DNA from: Arenibacter echinorum
GTDB lineage: Bacteria; Bacteroidota; Bacteroidia; Flavobacteriales; Flavobacteriaceae
Direction of reading: 5' to 3'
DNA: 64,000 nucleotides
NCBI RefSeq assembly: GCF_003259375.1
Contig: NZ_QLLN01000002.1
Coordinates: 434,001 to 498,000 of the forward strand
Position 1 is the first letter of the stretch. The number at the start of each line of letters is the position of its first letter. The notes below the pieces were generated by a model. It did not search any database. It was not told the DNA's origin and worked only from the letters and a program-made list of their open reading frames with translations. The position numbers were made by a program, and so were the translations under genes. Below are positions 18,794 through 26,537 of the stretch, in pieces.

Positions 18794-19873
18794 TTATTGG
18801 ACACTAATCCTAGCCCCATTGAACAATTTGGCTTCGGCCGATATAATATATTGTTCCTCGGCGGAAAGTCCTGACAATACTTCTACACTATCACCATAAG
18901 TCCTGCCCAACCGCAACCAGCGTAAAAGTGCCGTGTTGCTCTCACTAACCGTATACACCCCGGATAATTGTCCGTTGTGCACTACCGCCTCTAGAGGAAT
19001 AAGCACTCTATTGGTATTCTCTTTTTTTGCAGTAGGAAATTGTACAGTGGCATACATTCCAGAAAGTAGTTTGGAATTGGACTCGTCCAACATTACTTTA
19101 ACCATATACTGTCCTCCCGTATTTTTGGCCGATGTACTCACTTCCGTTACTGTTCCCTTGAAGGATTCGTTCAGGGTCTTGATCAATACTTCCACTTCCG
19201 AACCCGACTTGATCTCTAGAATTTCCGATTCCGGTACCATGGCCAATACCTGAAAATTACCCGGGCTTTCTACTTCCACTAAGGGCATTCCTGGATTTGC
19301 CATATCCCCAACATTAATAAATTTGTTGGTGACCACTCCGTTAAAAGGAGCCCGTATATTACTATATGAAAATTGGGCGTTTACCTCGTTCTTCATTTGT
19401 TTGGCCCCTTCCAATCTGGCCTTGGCCATGTTGTAGTTGGCCGTAATATCGTCCAGTTCCTTTTGAGAAGCACTGTTCTCGTTAAACAGGGCTGTATACC
19501 TGTTATAATCTTTTTCAGCATTGTTAAAAGCAGCAGTTGCTTCGGTAATACCGGCATTTACCTGGGCCAACTTGGCAGATATATCTGCATTGTTTATACT
19601 TATCAATTGCTGTCCTTTAGTAACTTTATCCCCTACCTGCACGTAAATTTTATCTACATAACCCATCATTCGGGTACTAATATTGGCACTGTTTACCGCC
19701 TCTATCTTTCCGCTAGCGGATAGGAACGGACTGCTGTTCCCTTCAGAAACCGTGCTAACTTCAACGGCCACGGCAGGAGAATTGTCCGCCACAATTTTTT
19801 TATCATCACTTCCACAACTGCTAATCGTTATGGCAAGGATAAATAGTGCTGCTACGTATAATTTTGTCATCAT
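18794..19873 (-). CDS. RND efflux periplasmic adaptor (HlyD/MFP family) lipoprotein
   Basis: A 359-residue membrane-fusion protein linking the RND permease to the outer-membrane channel. The lipobox TISSC anchors it to the membrane. The lipoyl half-motifs (ISTRMMGYVDKIYVQVGDKVTKGQQL and FSYNIRAPFNGVVTNKFINVGD) bracket a helical hairpin (residues about 105-165), followed by a beta-barrel domain (FQVLAMVPESEILEIKSGSEVEV). It is the second gene of the efflux operon, 75 bases downstream of the TolC-type gene. Confidence 0.92.
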   Translation of the reverse strand: MMTKLYVAALFILAITISSCGSDDKKIVADNSPAVAVEVSTVSEGNSSPFLSASGKIEAVNSANISTRMMGYVDKIYVQVGDKVTKGQQLISINNADISAKLAQVNAGITEATAAFNNAEKDYNRYTALFNENSASQKELDDITANYNMAKARLEGAKQMKNEVNAQFSYSNIRAPFNGVVTNKFINVGDMANPGMPLVEVESPGNFQVLAMVPESEILEIKSGSEVEVLIKTLNESFKGTVTEVSTSAKNTGGQYMVKVMLDESNSKLLSGMYATVQFPTAKKENTNRVLIPLEAVVHNGQLSGVYTVSESNTALLRWLRLGRTYGDSVEVLSGLSAEEQYIISAEAKLFNGARISVQ

Positions 19874-19948
19874 GTTTTTCTTTTAATTTATAATGTTGGA
19901 TGCAAGTATTACTTTTTATAGTTTCTTATATTGATTAACTGTATGCTT

Positions 19949-21253
19949 TTATTCCTTGGTTAAAAATTTTACATAGGCCAAGGCGTAATTATAATTGAAA
20001 ATAGTGGTGTAATATTCCAATCTCTTCTGGGAAAATTGGGTTTCTGTATTTAATAGATCGGTCGTTTTCTCCAACCCTTGTTTAAATCTATTGGTACGGA
20101 TGCGGAGGGATTCTTCCGACTGTTGCAATGCCAAGGATGTAAGCTCCAAATTGTTTTTGGCATCTTGAAGCAAACGCATGGCCCTATTCAACTCTACCTG
20201 ACTCTCTGCTTTATATTGATGCAGTTCCAGTTTGGATTTTTCAAATTCGGCCCTACTTTTTTGGACCTTTCCAAAACGTTTGCTGCCTTCAAAAATGTTC
20301 CATTTTAATTCTGCCCCGATCAGGTATCCATTGGCATTGCCCTGAAAAACTTGATCATCGTGCAATTCATAGGTCCCAAACGCATTTAAGCTAGGAAGAA
20401 AACTCATTTTATCTGCCCTGTACATTTGTTGGTATGCCTCACTGGACAAGGACATGGCTTGTAGATCCTTTCTATTCTCTGGCAATCCTTCCGTATTAAT
20501 ATCACTGACCACGAGGGTCAAGGAATCCGATGGTTGTAAAAGGATATAACTGTCATCGTTCATCAAAACCGATAGGTAATTGGAAACATTGTGGATATTG
20601 CTCTTAGCGTACTGCAACTGATTGTCTATTTCGGTTAGCCTAACCTTTACGGCCAAGACATCCGATTTTTGAAGATACCCCTGCTTAAAACTATTATCTG
20701 CCAAACGTTTATTTTCCAATGCCGCCTTTTTCGCCTCCTCCAATACTTTTACAGACTTATAGGCCAATTGTAACTGCATATAGGTCTTTTCCACCTCCAA
20801 GTCCATATAGTCATTTGTTCTATCAGCTTTTAGCTCCACAGCATTCAATTTGGCTTTTGCCGCCTTACGTTGAAAAATTCCGTCCAGATTTACCAAAGGC
20901 TGCTGCACTACTATGCGCGTGGCATAATCCTCGATCTGACTGGGGTTGTTTAATAAAAGGGGATTAAAATCCGCTTGGGTCAAAATTTCCTGGTTCAGTT
21001 TGGAACCAAATGCCATTAGTGGATTGGTGGTAGCAATAGCGGTATGGGAGACACTTATATTGGGCAATATCACCGCATTGGACTGATTAAAATCTCCTTT
21101 GGCGGCCAACACATCCTGTTCGGACATTTTAAGGGTATTGTTGTTTTCCCTCACTTTGGTCAACACTTCTTCCTTGCTGATCAACACTCTTTCCTGAGCG
21201 TGAACCAAGGACAAGGTTCCCAAAAAAGACAGTATATAAATGATATTCTTCAT
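19949..21253 (-). CDS. TolC-family outer-membrane efflux channel
   Basis: A 434-residue outer-membrane factor with signal peptide (MKNIIYILSFLGTLSLVHAQ) and two long coiled-coil repeats, each ending in an NRKDLQAM- or NRFKQGLEKTTDLL-type segment typical of the family. It forms the exit duct of the RND pump and is the promoter-proximal gene of the operon. Immediately upstream are a TAATTTTG box and a palindromic operator-like site (see separate entries), so the pump may be induced by the same factor as the sulfide oxidoreductase and rhodanese genes. Confidence 0.92.
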   Translation of the reverse strand: MKNIIYILSFLGTLSLVHAQERVLISKEEVLTKVRENNNTLKMSEQDVLAAKGDFNQSNAVILPNISVSHTAIATTNPLMAFGSKLNQEILTQADFNPLLLNNPSQIEDYATRIVVQQPLVNLDGIFQRKAAKAKLNAVELKADRTNDYMDLEVEKTYMQLQLAYKSVKVLEEAKKAALENKRLADNSFKQGYLQKSDVLAVKVRLTEIDNQLQYAKSNIHNVSNYLSVLMNDDSYILLQPSDSLTLVVSDINTEGLPENRKDLQAMSLSSEAYQQMYRADKMSFLPSLNAFGTYELHDDQVFQGNANGYLIGAELKWNIFEGSKRFGKVQKSRAEFEKSKLELHQYKAESQVELNRAMRLLQDAKNNLELTSLALQQSEESLRIRTNRFKQGLEKTTDLLNTETQFSQKRLEYYTTIFNYNYALAYVKFLTKE

Positions 21254-21271
21254 CGTTCTAATTATTTAGGA

Positions 21272-21279
21272 CAAAATTA
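21272..21279 (-). promoter_or_regulatory. -7 box TAATTTTG of the efflux operon
   Basis: Read on the minus strand this is an exact TAnnTTTG box, 18 bases before the ATG of the TolC-type gene. No TTG box lies at the normal upstream distance; instead the operator-like palindrome occupies that place, its centre 33 bases from the centre of this box. That is the geometry of an activator-dependent class II promoter. Confidence 0.6.
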
Positions 21280-21298
21280 GGGGGAGTAAAAGGATTGC

Positions 21299-21318
21299 AC
21301 AGTAACTAATGTTACCAA
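21299..21318. promoter_or_regulatory. Operator-like palindrome, Crp/Fnr type (site A)
   Basis: ACA-GTAAC-TAAT-GTTAC-CAA, with perfect 5-bp arms. It is one of five copies of a shared motif in this part of the window and lies directly upstream of the RND efflux operon's -7 box. Confidence 0.6.
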
Positions 21319-21346
21319 GGGATTGATCCCATTGGGATAACCAATT

Positions 21347-22249
21347 TTAGTTTCCTTTTTTGGTATAAAACCAATAGCTAACGCCAATGGTCCAATAGAA
21401 TGTATTTTTTAGCTCTTCCTTTATAATGGTATCCTCGGTGCTAATAGTGGCACTGCTTTGGGGAAAAGACAAGGAAGGAGTAATAGAAAAAATAAATTGC
21501 TTGTGATAAAATTGCGCAGGAAGACTTAACTCCAGGTTTAAGAGATTAAACTCTGATGCCTCCTTTATTTCCACCACAGTGGAGGTAGTTGGTTCTGTAA
21601 CTATGGTCCCTTTTCCTTTTCCCTTTCTGTTGCCTAAACGACTGCTACTATAATATTCCTGATAGAAATATTGTGATCCGGCATACAGGGAAATACCCGG
21701 ATCCAGCAATAGCTTGTTCCCGAGAGTATAAAAGGTTCTATCCAATTTTAGTCCAGTAAAAATATCTACTGAACTTTCTTTATTAAAATATGTACTAGCC
21801 GAAAGTGTAATTTCCAGAAACTTTAAGTCATAACTTAAAACACCGGTAATATCGCCAATAACTTCGGACCTAACATTATAACTGTCCTCATTAAAAAAAT
21901 AAGCGGTTCCCGATATTCCTCCACTAATCTTTGATCCGTTAAATATAAACCCTGAACTGATTAAAAAAAGATCTACCCTGTTTTCGTTGGATGCCGTCAA
22001 ATATGATACTGAGGCATCTGCAAAAAACCCAGTCTTATCGTAATAGCCAATAGAAGGGAAAATATATGGGGCTGCAATAGAATCCCGCCTTCCCATAAAC
22101 ACAGCATCATTTATGTAGCTTACATCGGTTAGAACGTAAGATTCATTGTCATTGGATTTTTCTTGGACAGATTTTTTATTATTTTGGGACATCATCCCGG
22201 TATGAAGAGCAAAAAATATTAATGTAGATATAATTAGCCGGGATTTCAT
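21347..22249 (-). CDS. Putative outer-membrane beta-barrel protein, unknown function
   Basis: A 300-residue protein with a signal peptide (MKSRLIISTLIFFALHTGMMSQ) and alternating hydrophobic/polar strands (for example GFFADASVSYLTA, SSGFIFNGSKISGGISGTAYFF, NTFYWTIGVSYWFY), the pattern of an outer-membrane barrel of about 10-12 strands. A basic loop (LGNRKGKGKGTIV) sits near residue 205. I do not recognise a family. It lies between the DUF6799-like gene and the efflux operon on the same strand, separated from the former by a perfect hairpin. Confidence 0.65.
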   Translation of the reverse strand: MKSRLIISTLIFFALHTGMMSQNNKKSVQEKSNDNESYVLTDVSYINDAVFMGRRDSIAAPYIFPSIGYYDKTGFFADASVSYLTASNENRVDLFLISSGFIFNGSKISGGISGTAYFFNEDSYNVRSEVIGDITGVLSYDLKFLEITLSASTYFNKESSVDIFTGLKLDRTFYTLGNKLLLDPGISLYAGSQYFYQEYYSSSRLGNRKGKGKGTIVTEPTTSTVVEIKEASEFNLLNLELSLPAQFYHKQFIFSITPSLSFPQSSATISTEDTIIKEELKNTFYWTIGVSYWFYTKKGN

Positions 22250-22277
22250 TAGATATAAATTTAAGTTCTTTACTAGA

Positions 22278-22315
22278 AATGGGATGTAGGAATTTCTAAA
22301 TTCCTACATCCCATT
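22278..22315 (-). terminator. Perfect 18-bp hairpin, likely terminator
   Basis: Two perfectly complementary 18-base arms (beginning AATGGGATG and ending CATCCCATT) with only two bases between them. On the plus strand it is followed by G and six T; on the minus strand by TTTCTAG. It lies just after the stop of the minus-strand DUF6799-like gene, so it probably ends that transcript or protects its 3' end. Confidence 0.6.
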
Positions 22316-22323
22316 GTTTTTTC

Positions 22324-22998
22324 TTAATTGTTGCTTTTATTCTTTTTCATAGTCATTGACTTCTTAACTCCGCTTTTCATCTTCATGTTTTTGTTTACTT
22401 TCATATTTTTTTGAACCATCATTTTACGATGTAGATATGAATTCTTAAACATGACACCATCCATATTTAAACATTCTCCATCTTGCAATTTAAGTTGTTT
22501 ACGGTCTTGGTTTTGGTAGGTTCCATCAGGATTAACTAATATTCCGTCGCCGAGGTTTAATTGCTGCTGAAGACGTTTTTGTTCTTGATTTCTAATTTGA
22601 TATACTTCCCCACCTATTTGCATGATCTGAAACCTATTTTGGTTACGTTCCTGCATTTGAGCCTCGGTAAGACCTTTGTTCTCCTGTTTTACTTTGTATC
22701 TGTATTGGTACTCATTGCGGTATTTAATACCATCATTGTCCAAACATTCCCCATCCTTTAGACGTAAACGATCCTTATCCCTTGTTACATAAGAACCATC
22801 AGGATTTACTACCGTTCCATCATTTAATGTTATGGGATCTTGTAGCCTTATTTGGTCGCGATCTCTAATTTGAAGCACGTCACCATCCACCAACATTAAT
22901 CGATCTTGGTCCCTATCGCGCAATTGGTCTTGGTCCTGTGCATTAAGCATTATTGATCCAAATGCAATAAATACCATTGTAAAAATTATTCTTTTCAT
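22324..22998 (-). CDS. Exported protein with two DUF6799-like repeats
   Basis: A 224-residue secreted protein, starting at the ATG before MKRIIFTMVFIAFGSI; an upstream in-frame start would bury the signal peptide. The mature part contains two copies of a 60-70-residue unit, each with a GD/GEV..IR...Q-RL stretch, NDGT(V)VNPDGSY / GDGILVNPDGTY, and a closing LKDGECLDNDG / LQDGECLNMDG. The DGEC..DG ending is characteristic of DUF6799, a Bacteroidota domain of unknown role. The tail is extremely basic and Met/Lys-rich (KMMVQKNMKVNKNMKMKSG). Repeated Asp-rich DGxxxNPDG turns suggest metal binding, which is inference. An operator-like palindrome lies about 107 bases upstream. Confidence 0.78.
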   Translation of the reverse strand: MKRIIFTMVFIAFGSIMLNAQDQDQLRDRDQDRLMLVDGDVLQIRDRDQIRLQDPITLNDGTVVNPDGSYVTRDKDRLRLKDGECLDNDGIKYRNEYQYRYKVKQENKGLTEAQMQERNQNRFQIMQIGGEVYQIRNQEQKRLQQQLNLGDGILVNPDGTYQNQDRKQLKLQDGECLNMDGVMFKNSYLHRKMMVQKNMKVNKNMKMKSGVKKSMTMKKNKSNN

Positions 22999-23059
22999 GA
23001 TTTGTGTTTTATAAATTAATATGTCTAAATGTATGTTCTTTATTAATAGCATAATATGA

Positions 23060-23089
23060 TTTAAGTCAGTTAATATGTTTTAAATCAGT
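23060..23089. repeat. Direct repeat TTTAARTCAGT upstream of the DUF6799-like gene
   Basis: TTTAAGTCAGT and TTTAAATCAGT are spaced 19 bases start to start, between the operator-like palindrome and the start codon. Tandem sites of this spacing could bind a response regulator or similar factor on one face of the helix; no proof. Confidence 0.35.
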
Positions 23090-23105
23090 AAGTTACAACT
23101 AGTGT

Positions 23106-23125
23106 TGTGTAACAATTGTTACACA
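23106..23125. promoter_or_regulatory. Operator-like palindrome, Crp/Fnr type (site B)
   Basis: TGT-GTAAC-AATT-GTTAC-ACA, the most symmetric of the five copies; with one more base each side the palindrome is perfect over 22 bp. It lies upstream of the DUF6799-like gene on the minus strand. Confidence 0.62.
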
Positions 23126-23265
23126 AGAAGACCTAACTAAAGTTATTTGTGGTCAAGGAATATAGTTTAAGACAGCCAACAAGTTTAAGGTATTTGAACT
23201 GTGCCCAAAATTGGGTCGGCCAAATTATTCAGTTCTTTTTTAGGAAGTCTGTTTAATAAAATCCT

Positions 23266-23895
23266 TTACGGACCACACTGTTCCCGACTATCATTGATTA
23301 TTAGGGTATAGTCTTCCTGTGTCAAATACTGGGGTTCATAAGTATTCCCCGAAAGTTCAATGGCATTGACAAAGCTCCTGAGATGGTTGCGGCTACCACA
23401 TTGTAGGCTTTCAAATATTTGGATCATGGCACTGTTGGCCGTGGCGTCTATATAAATGGCCAAATCCACAATGTCCAAATCTTCAATGTTGGCGCCAACT
23501 TCTAAGGCGTTGGTACTAGATACACTTCCATGATTTATAAAGCCATCATATAAATCCTGAATAACCGGATCGTTAAATTCGCCATAAGGCATAAGGGTAT
23601 AGGAAATATCGTATTGATCCAAAAGGCCTATAACGGCATTCATATGACTTTGTTCACTTTTCTTAATATTTGAAAATTGATTGATATTCCATAAATCCTC
23701 CAAATAGGTATAGGTGTCCCGTGCCAGCTTTTCCTCTTCCAACATATACAGTAATGCCGCATTGTCTTCACTAGTGAGGTTTGTATTTTCCAGATCCGCA
23801 ACGGATGAATCATCATTGTTACAGGAGAACACTGCCAACAGTAACGGCAAGCCAAAAATGAATAAATTGATTTTTATCTGTTTAAAAAATTTCAT
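23266..23895 (-). CDS. DUF2202 ferritin-like lipoprotein
   Basis: A 209-residue lipoprotein (lipobox LAVFSC) with the DUF2202 four-helix ferritin-like domain. Helix signatures are AALLYMLEEEKLARDTYTYL (two acidic metal ligands), IKKSEQSHMNAVIGLL (E..H), VGANIEDLDIVDLAIYID and GSRNHLRSFVNAI (H). The E, E..H, E..., H arrangement is that of a di-metal carboxylate protein. DUF2202 proteins are thought to deal with iron or oxidative chemistry, but no reaction is established to my knowledge. Its own operator-like site lies about 50-70 bases upstream. Confidence 0.88.
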   Translation of the reverse strand: MKFFKQIKINLFIFGLPLLLAVFSCNNDDSSVADLENTNLTSEDNAALLYMLEEEKLARDTYTYLEDLWNINQFSNIKKSEQSHMNAVIGLLDQYDISYTLMPYGEFNDPVIQDLYDGFINHGSVSSTNALEVGANIEDLDIVDLAIYIDATANSAMIQIFESLQCGSRNHLRSFVNAIELSGNTYEPQYLTQEDYTLIINDSREQCGP

Positions 23896-23946
23896 TGCTA
23901 ATAGATTTAAATTACATAAGCAATATCCAACATATTAAACAGATAT

Positions 23947-23966
23947 ACAGCCACTTAAGTTACACA
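23947..23966. promoter_or_regulatory. Operator-like palindrome, Crp/Fnr type (site C)
   Basis: ACA-GCCAC-TTAA-GTTAC-ACA; the right arm is exact and the left arm has one weak position. It lies upstream of the DUF2202 gene on the minus strand. Confidence 0.5.
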
Positions 23967-24016
23967 AGCCTCAGCCTTGAAATATAAAGGAATGTTAAAT
24001 TTTTTTGGAAGATTTT

Positions 24017-24048
24017 CTAAATTTCAGCTAGGGAAAAGCTAAATTTCA
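24017..24048. repeat. Direct repeat CTAAATTTCA
   Basis: Two exact 10-base copies, 22 bases start to start (two helical turns), in the spacer between the small basic peptide gene and the DUF2202 gene. The inner part also forms a weak hairpin around two AGCT words. Possibly a second regulator site. Confidence 0.3.
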
Positions 24049-24124
24049 AGATTATAATTTTCCTTTGCCCAGATTAGATTTCAATTCACTACTCCGTACA
24101 AAACACATTATGGTCCGGGATAAC

Positions 24125-24262
24125 TTATTGTGTCTTTCTGGTGCCCCCGTGACCACCTGCAACGATCAACATAATTTTTATACTCAACCAAATGAATTTA
24201 AAAAATTGGATAATAGGGTTCATCATATAAAAACGCTTGGATTTTGATATTCTTCGTGTCAT
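24125..24262 (-). CDS. Small basic membrane peptide (45 aa)
   Basis: A short reading frame right after the sulfide oxidoreductase gene. From the ATG it gives MTRRISKSKRFYMMNPIIQF, one membrane helix (IIQFFKFIWLSIKIMLIVA) and a GGHGGTRKTQ tail. Basic N-terminus, single helix and short tail look like a genuine micro-protein rather than noise. Short relatives of the 'IIQFFKFIWLS ... GGHGGTRK' type seem familiar from other flavobacteria, but this I cannot verify here. A second ATG pair (MMNP) would give a 33-residue form. Function unknown. Confidence 0.5.
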   Translation of the reverse strand: MTRRISKSKRFYMMNPIIQFFKFIWLSIKIMLIVAGGHGGTRKTQ

Positions 24263-24333
24263 TTTTTTAATTTTTGGGTTAACGGGTATTTTTAATTGCC
24301 ATTTGGCGTTCCTAAATTTAGTAGGAAGGGCTT

Positions 24334-25791
24334 TTATTCTGGAACCAACCACCAAAAAGGTCTCATTTTGGCCTTATAAAGAAAGGCATAGTGCAAGGCC
24401 AATTTAAGCCAATGACCGGCCAGACCAATTTCCCCAAAGGTTTTCCCCAGTTGCCGTCCCTGGGTATCAGGGTACTTGTTATAATCGGGAACTATGGGAA
24501 AAGTGGTTATACTAATTCCGCTTCCCTTGGTCATTCCATAACCAGCTGAGGCTATACATGCGGCACCCATGTTGCCCATGGATCCCCGGTGACGCAGGGA
24601 GGTCTTGCCATTCTTTATGGTATCTATAATATTATCGGCCACCAACTTTGCGGTTATGCCAGACGGCATCCCAGTTCTTGGGGGCGATGGGGAAATAGCC
24701 GTTCCATTTTTACTTACCCTGGGTTTTGATATAGCATGCGGGGGAGCAAAAGCTATGCCCGGGGCAAAGATATTGGGGTAGGACGGATTCTGATAGGTCT
24801 CCGGCCAATCCTGAACGGACCATTCCTCATAGGGTTTAGGGGTATAGTCGGCATCTACGATCATAAAGCCTTTAAACAATTTTTCCGTAATATCTTGGTC
24901 GTTCTTATCGAAGGCCTTAAAGCCATGGCCAGAAAAAGCGGGGATAAGCATGGCAAAATCGTATGTTTCCTTATGGTATTCCCCATCCAAAGTTTCATAA
25001 TGTGCCACTCCATCTTCAATTTTATTTACCCCGGCACCAATGATCCATTTTATGCCACGATCTTCAAAAACCATTTCTACCATTTCGCTCGACTTCATTA
25101 TGTTGTTGCCATAGCTCAAAAGCATCCCATCCATTCCAAAATCTCCCAGATGCGGCTCATTGGCAATCCAGACCAATTCTGCCATATCCCGGACCTTGTG
25201 CCGTCTTAATTCCTGTTCTACATTTAAAATGTACTCAAAAGCAGCACCTTGGCAGGTAGACTTGGCATGGCCGGTACCAATCAATATTTTGGCCTTTTTA
25301 CCTTGTTTCATCTGCTGAATTAAATCATCAAGAGCCTTCCAAGCCTGGTTGGCGTGATGGTAGGTGCAAACGGAATAGGCCTTGTTGGTGCCAGGTACCA
25401 GACCCTCCGTCATATCAAAGGCCAGTTTGGGACCTGTTGCATTGATCAGATAATCGTAGGTAACCTTTTCCTGTTTCCCTTTTTGGTCCTCCGTAACATA
25501 TTCCACCATAACAAAAGGTTTTTCCACTTCCTTATCGCCTTCGGGATGAAAGGTGACCACCTTTGCCTGTTTATACCCTATTTTTTTCTTTTTATAAAGT
25601 GGAGCCAACGGAAAAATAATGTCCTTTGGTTCCATTCTTCCAATTCCTATCCAAATATTGGAAGGGATCCATTGGTAATTGCTATTGGGGGATACCACTA
25701 AAACTTCGTGTTCTTTGGGGAGTTTTCTACGGAGGTGCGCTGCGGCCACATGACCAGAGATTCCAGCACCCAAAATAACTATTTTTGACAT
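24334..25791 (-). CDS. sqr: Sulfide:quinone oxidoreductase-like FAD enzyme
   Basis: A 485-residue FAD-dependent oxidoreductase of the SQR/NDH-2 group, which oxidises sulfide at the membrane and passes electrons to quinone. The dinucleotide-binding motif VILGAGISGHVAAAHLRR opens the protein, and YLINATGPKLAF is the second FAD contact. Three cysteines in the SQR positions are present: Cys142 (YSVCTYH), Cys180 (KSTCQGAAFEY) and one in GAACIASAGYG; this trio separates SQR from NADH dehydrogenases. The C-terminal amphipathic segment would sit on the membrane. An operator-like palindrome lies about 120 bases upstream. Together with rhodanese and DUF2892 genes in the same part of the window it points to sulfide or persulfide handling. 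Confidence 0.87.
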   Translation of the reverse strand: MSKIVILGAGISGHVAAAHLRRKLPKEHEVLVVSPNSNYQWIPSNIWIGIGRMEPKDIIFPLAPLYKKKKIGYKQAKVVTFHPEGDKEVEKPFVMVEYVTEDQKGKQEKVTYDYLINATGPKLAFDMTEGLVPGTNKAYSVCTYHHANQAWKALDDLIQQMKQGKKAKILIGTGHAKSTCQGAAFEYILNVEQELRRHKVRDMAELVWIANEPHLGDFGMDGMLLSYGNNIMKSSEMVEMVFEDRGIKWIIGAGVNKIEDGVAHYETLDGEYHKETYDFAMLIPAFSGHGFKAFDKNDQDITEKLFKGFMIVDADYTPKPYEEWSVQDWPETYQNPSYPNIFAPGIAFAPPHAISKPRVSKNGTAISPSPPRTGMPSGITAKLVADNIIDTIKNGKTSLRHRGSMGNMGAACIASAGYGMTKGSGISITTFPIVPDYNKYPDTQGRQLGKTFGEIGLAGHWLKLALHYAFLYKAKMRPFWWLVPE

Positions 25792-25907
25792 TGCGATTGG
25801 ATTTATTTAAAGATAAATTTAGTACATAGCTCAACTACTTAACATGATTATTATCAGTATGTTAAATATTCTAACCACTATAAATTTGAAACTTTAAAAT
25901 CTATTCC

Positions 25908-25927
25908 ACAGCAACATTTGTTACAGA
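25908..25927. promoter_or_regulatory. Operator-like palindrome, Crp/Fnr type (site D)
   Basis: ACA-GCAAC-ATTT-GTTAC-AGA. It shares the longer word CCACAGCAAC-N4-GTTACA with the site in front of the rhodanese gene. It lies upstream of the sulfide:quinone oxidoreductase gene. Confidence 0.58.
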
Positions 25928-25961
25928 GGGAAAAGGTACTTTAATTGGAAATGGAATATTA

Positions 25962-26534
25962 TCAAATCGTTGTGCTCAGTGTGTAGATAATAGTTGCAAT
26001 TAGGCCCAATAAAAATATGCCTACGGATATGGTCACAAGTTTTTGTTTCATAGAAATAATTTTACCTAAAAAATAAAGGTCGGTGACCATTTCATCATAA
26101 ACGCTCTGACCGCTTACCATTATGCGTTCAAATTCCTGTTTAAATTCGTCCAGGGATAAGGAAGAAAAATTCTCGGCGTACAAGGTACCCTTGTAGCCAC
26201 TTTTCCTATATTTTTTGCCGAAATACCGATGGGGCAACATACACAACAAAGCGAATATCATGGACAACATACTACTGATCACCAATATTTTGGTGCCTGT
26301 ATTTATATTTAACTCACCGGTTCCTGTATTGATGAACCGGATTCCCAATAACAAGGACGTAATTATGGAATTCACGGTCAAAACGATCCTAGCCTTGTTA
26401 TCCACCATTTTTAGCAGATTGTAATGGTTTCTAGAAAGCGTTTTAAAAAGTGTTTGTACGCCACGGGCATCATATTTATGGCGTTTCCCTTTTCGTAGAT
26501 CTGCCTTTGTCAAACTGTTTACTTCCTTTTCCAT
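25962..26534 (-). CDS. DUF5706 / PycTM-like membrane protein
   Basis: A 190-residue membrane protein with the DUF5706 (Pycsar effector, PycTM) pattern: VQTLFKTLSRNHYNLLKMVDNKARIVLTVNSIITSLLL, second helix KILVISSMLSMIFALLCM, a soluble stretch with FSSLSLDEFKQEFERIM, and a third helix LVTISVGIFLLGLIATIIY. PycTM proteins are the membrane-damaging effectors of pyrimidine-cyclase (Pycsar) anti-phage systems; others are fused to HD domains. This one stands alone, and no cyclase gene is visible. The gene starts 3 bases after the stop of the ATP-cone nuclease gene, so the two are almost certainly co-translated. Family assignment is good; function as a defence effector is inference. Confidence 0.75.
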   Translation of the reverse strand: MEKEVNSLTKADLRKGKRHKYDARGVQTLFKTLSRNHYNLLKMVDNKARIVLTVNSIITSLLLGIRFINTGTGELNINTGTKILVISSMLSMIFALLCMLPHRYFGKKYRKSGYKGTLYAENFSSLSLDEFKQEFERIMVSGQSVYDEMVTDLYFLGKIISMKQKLVTISVGIFLLGLIATIIYTLSTTI

Positions 26535-26537
26535 AAC

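Noticed and set aside
25881..25888. TAAATTTG box on the plus strand
   Set aside because: It matches the -7 consensus but no plus-strand gene follows within a sensible distance; likely chance.
25962..26534. Calling a complete Pycsar defence system
   Set aside because: No pyrimidine cyclase gene lies beside the PycTM-like gene; only the effector family is supported.
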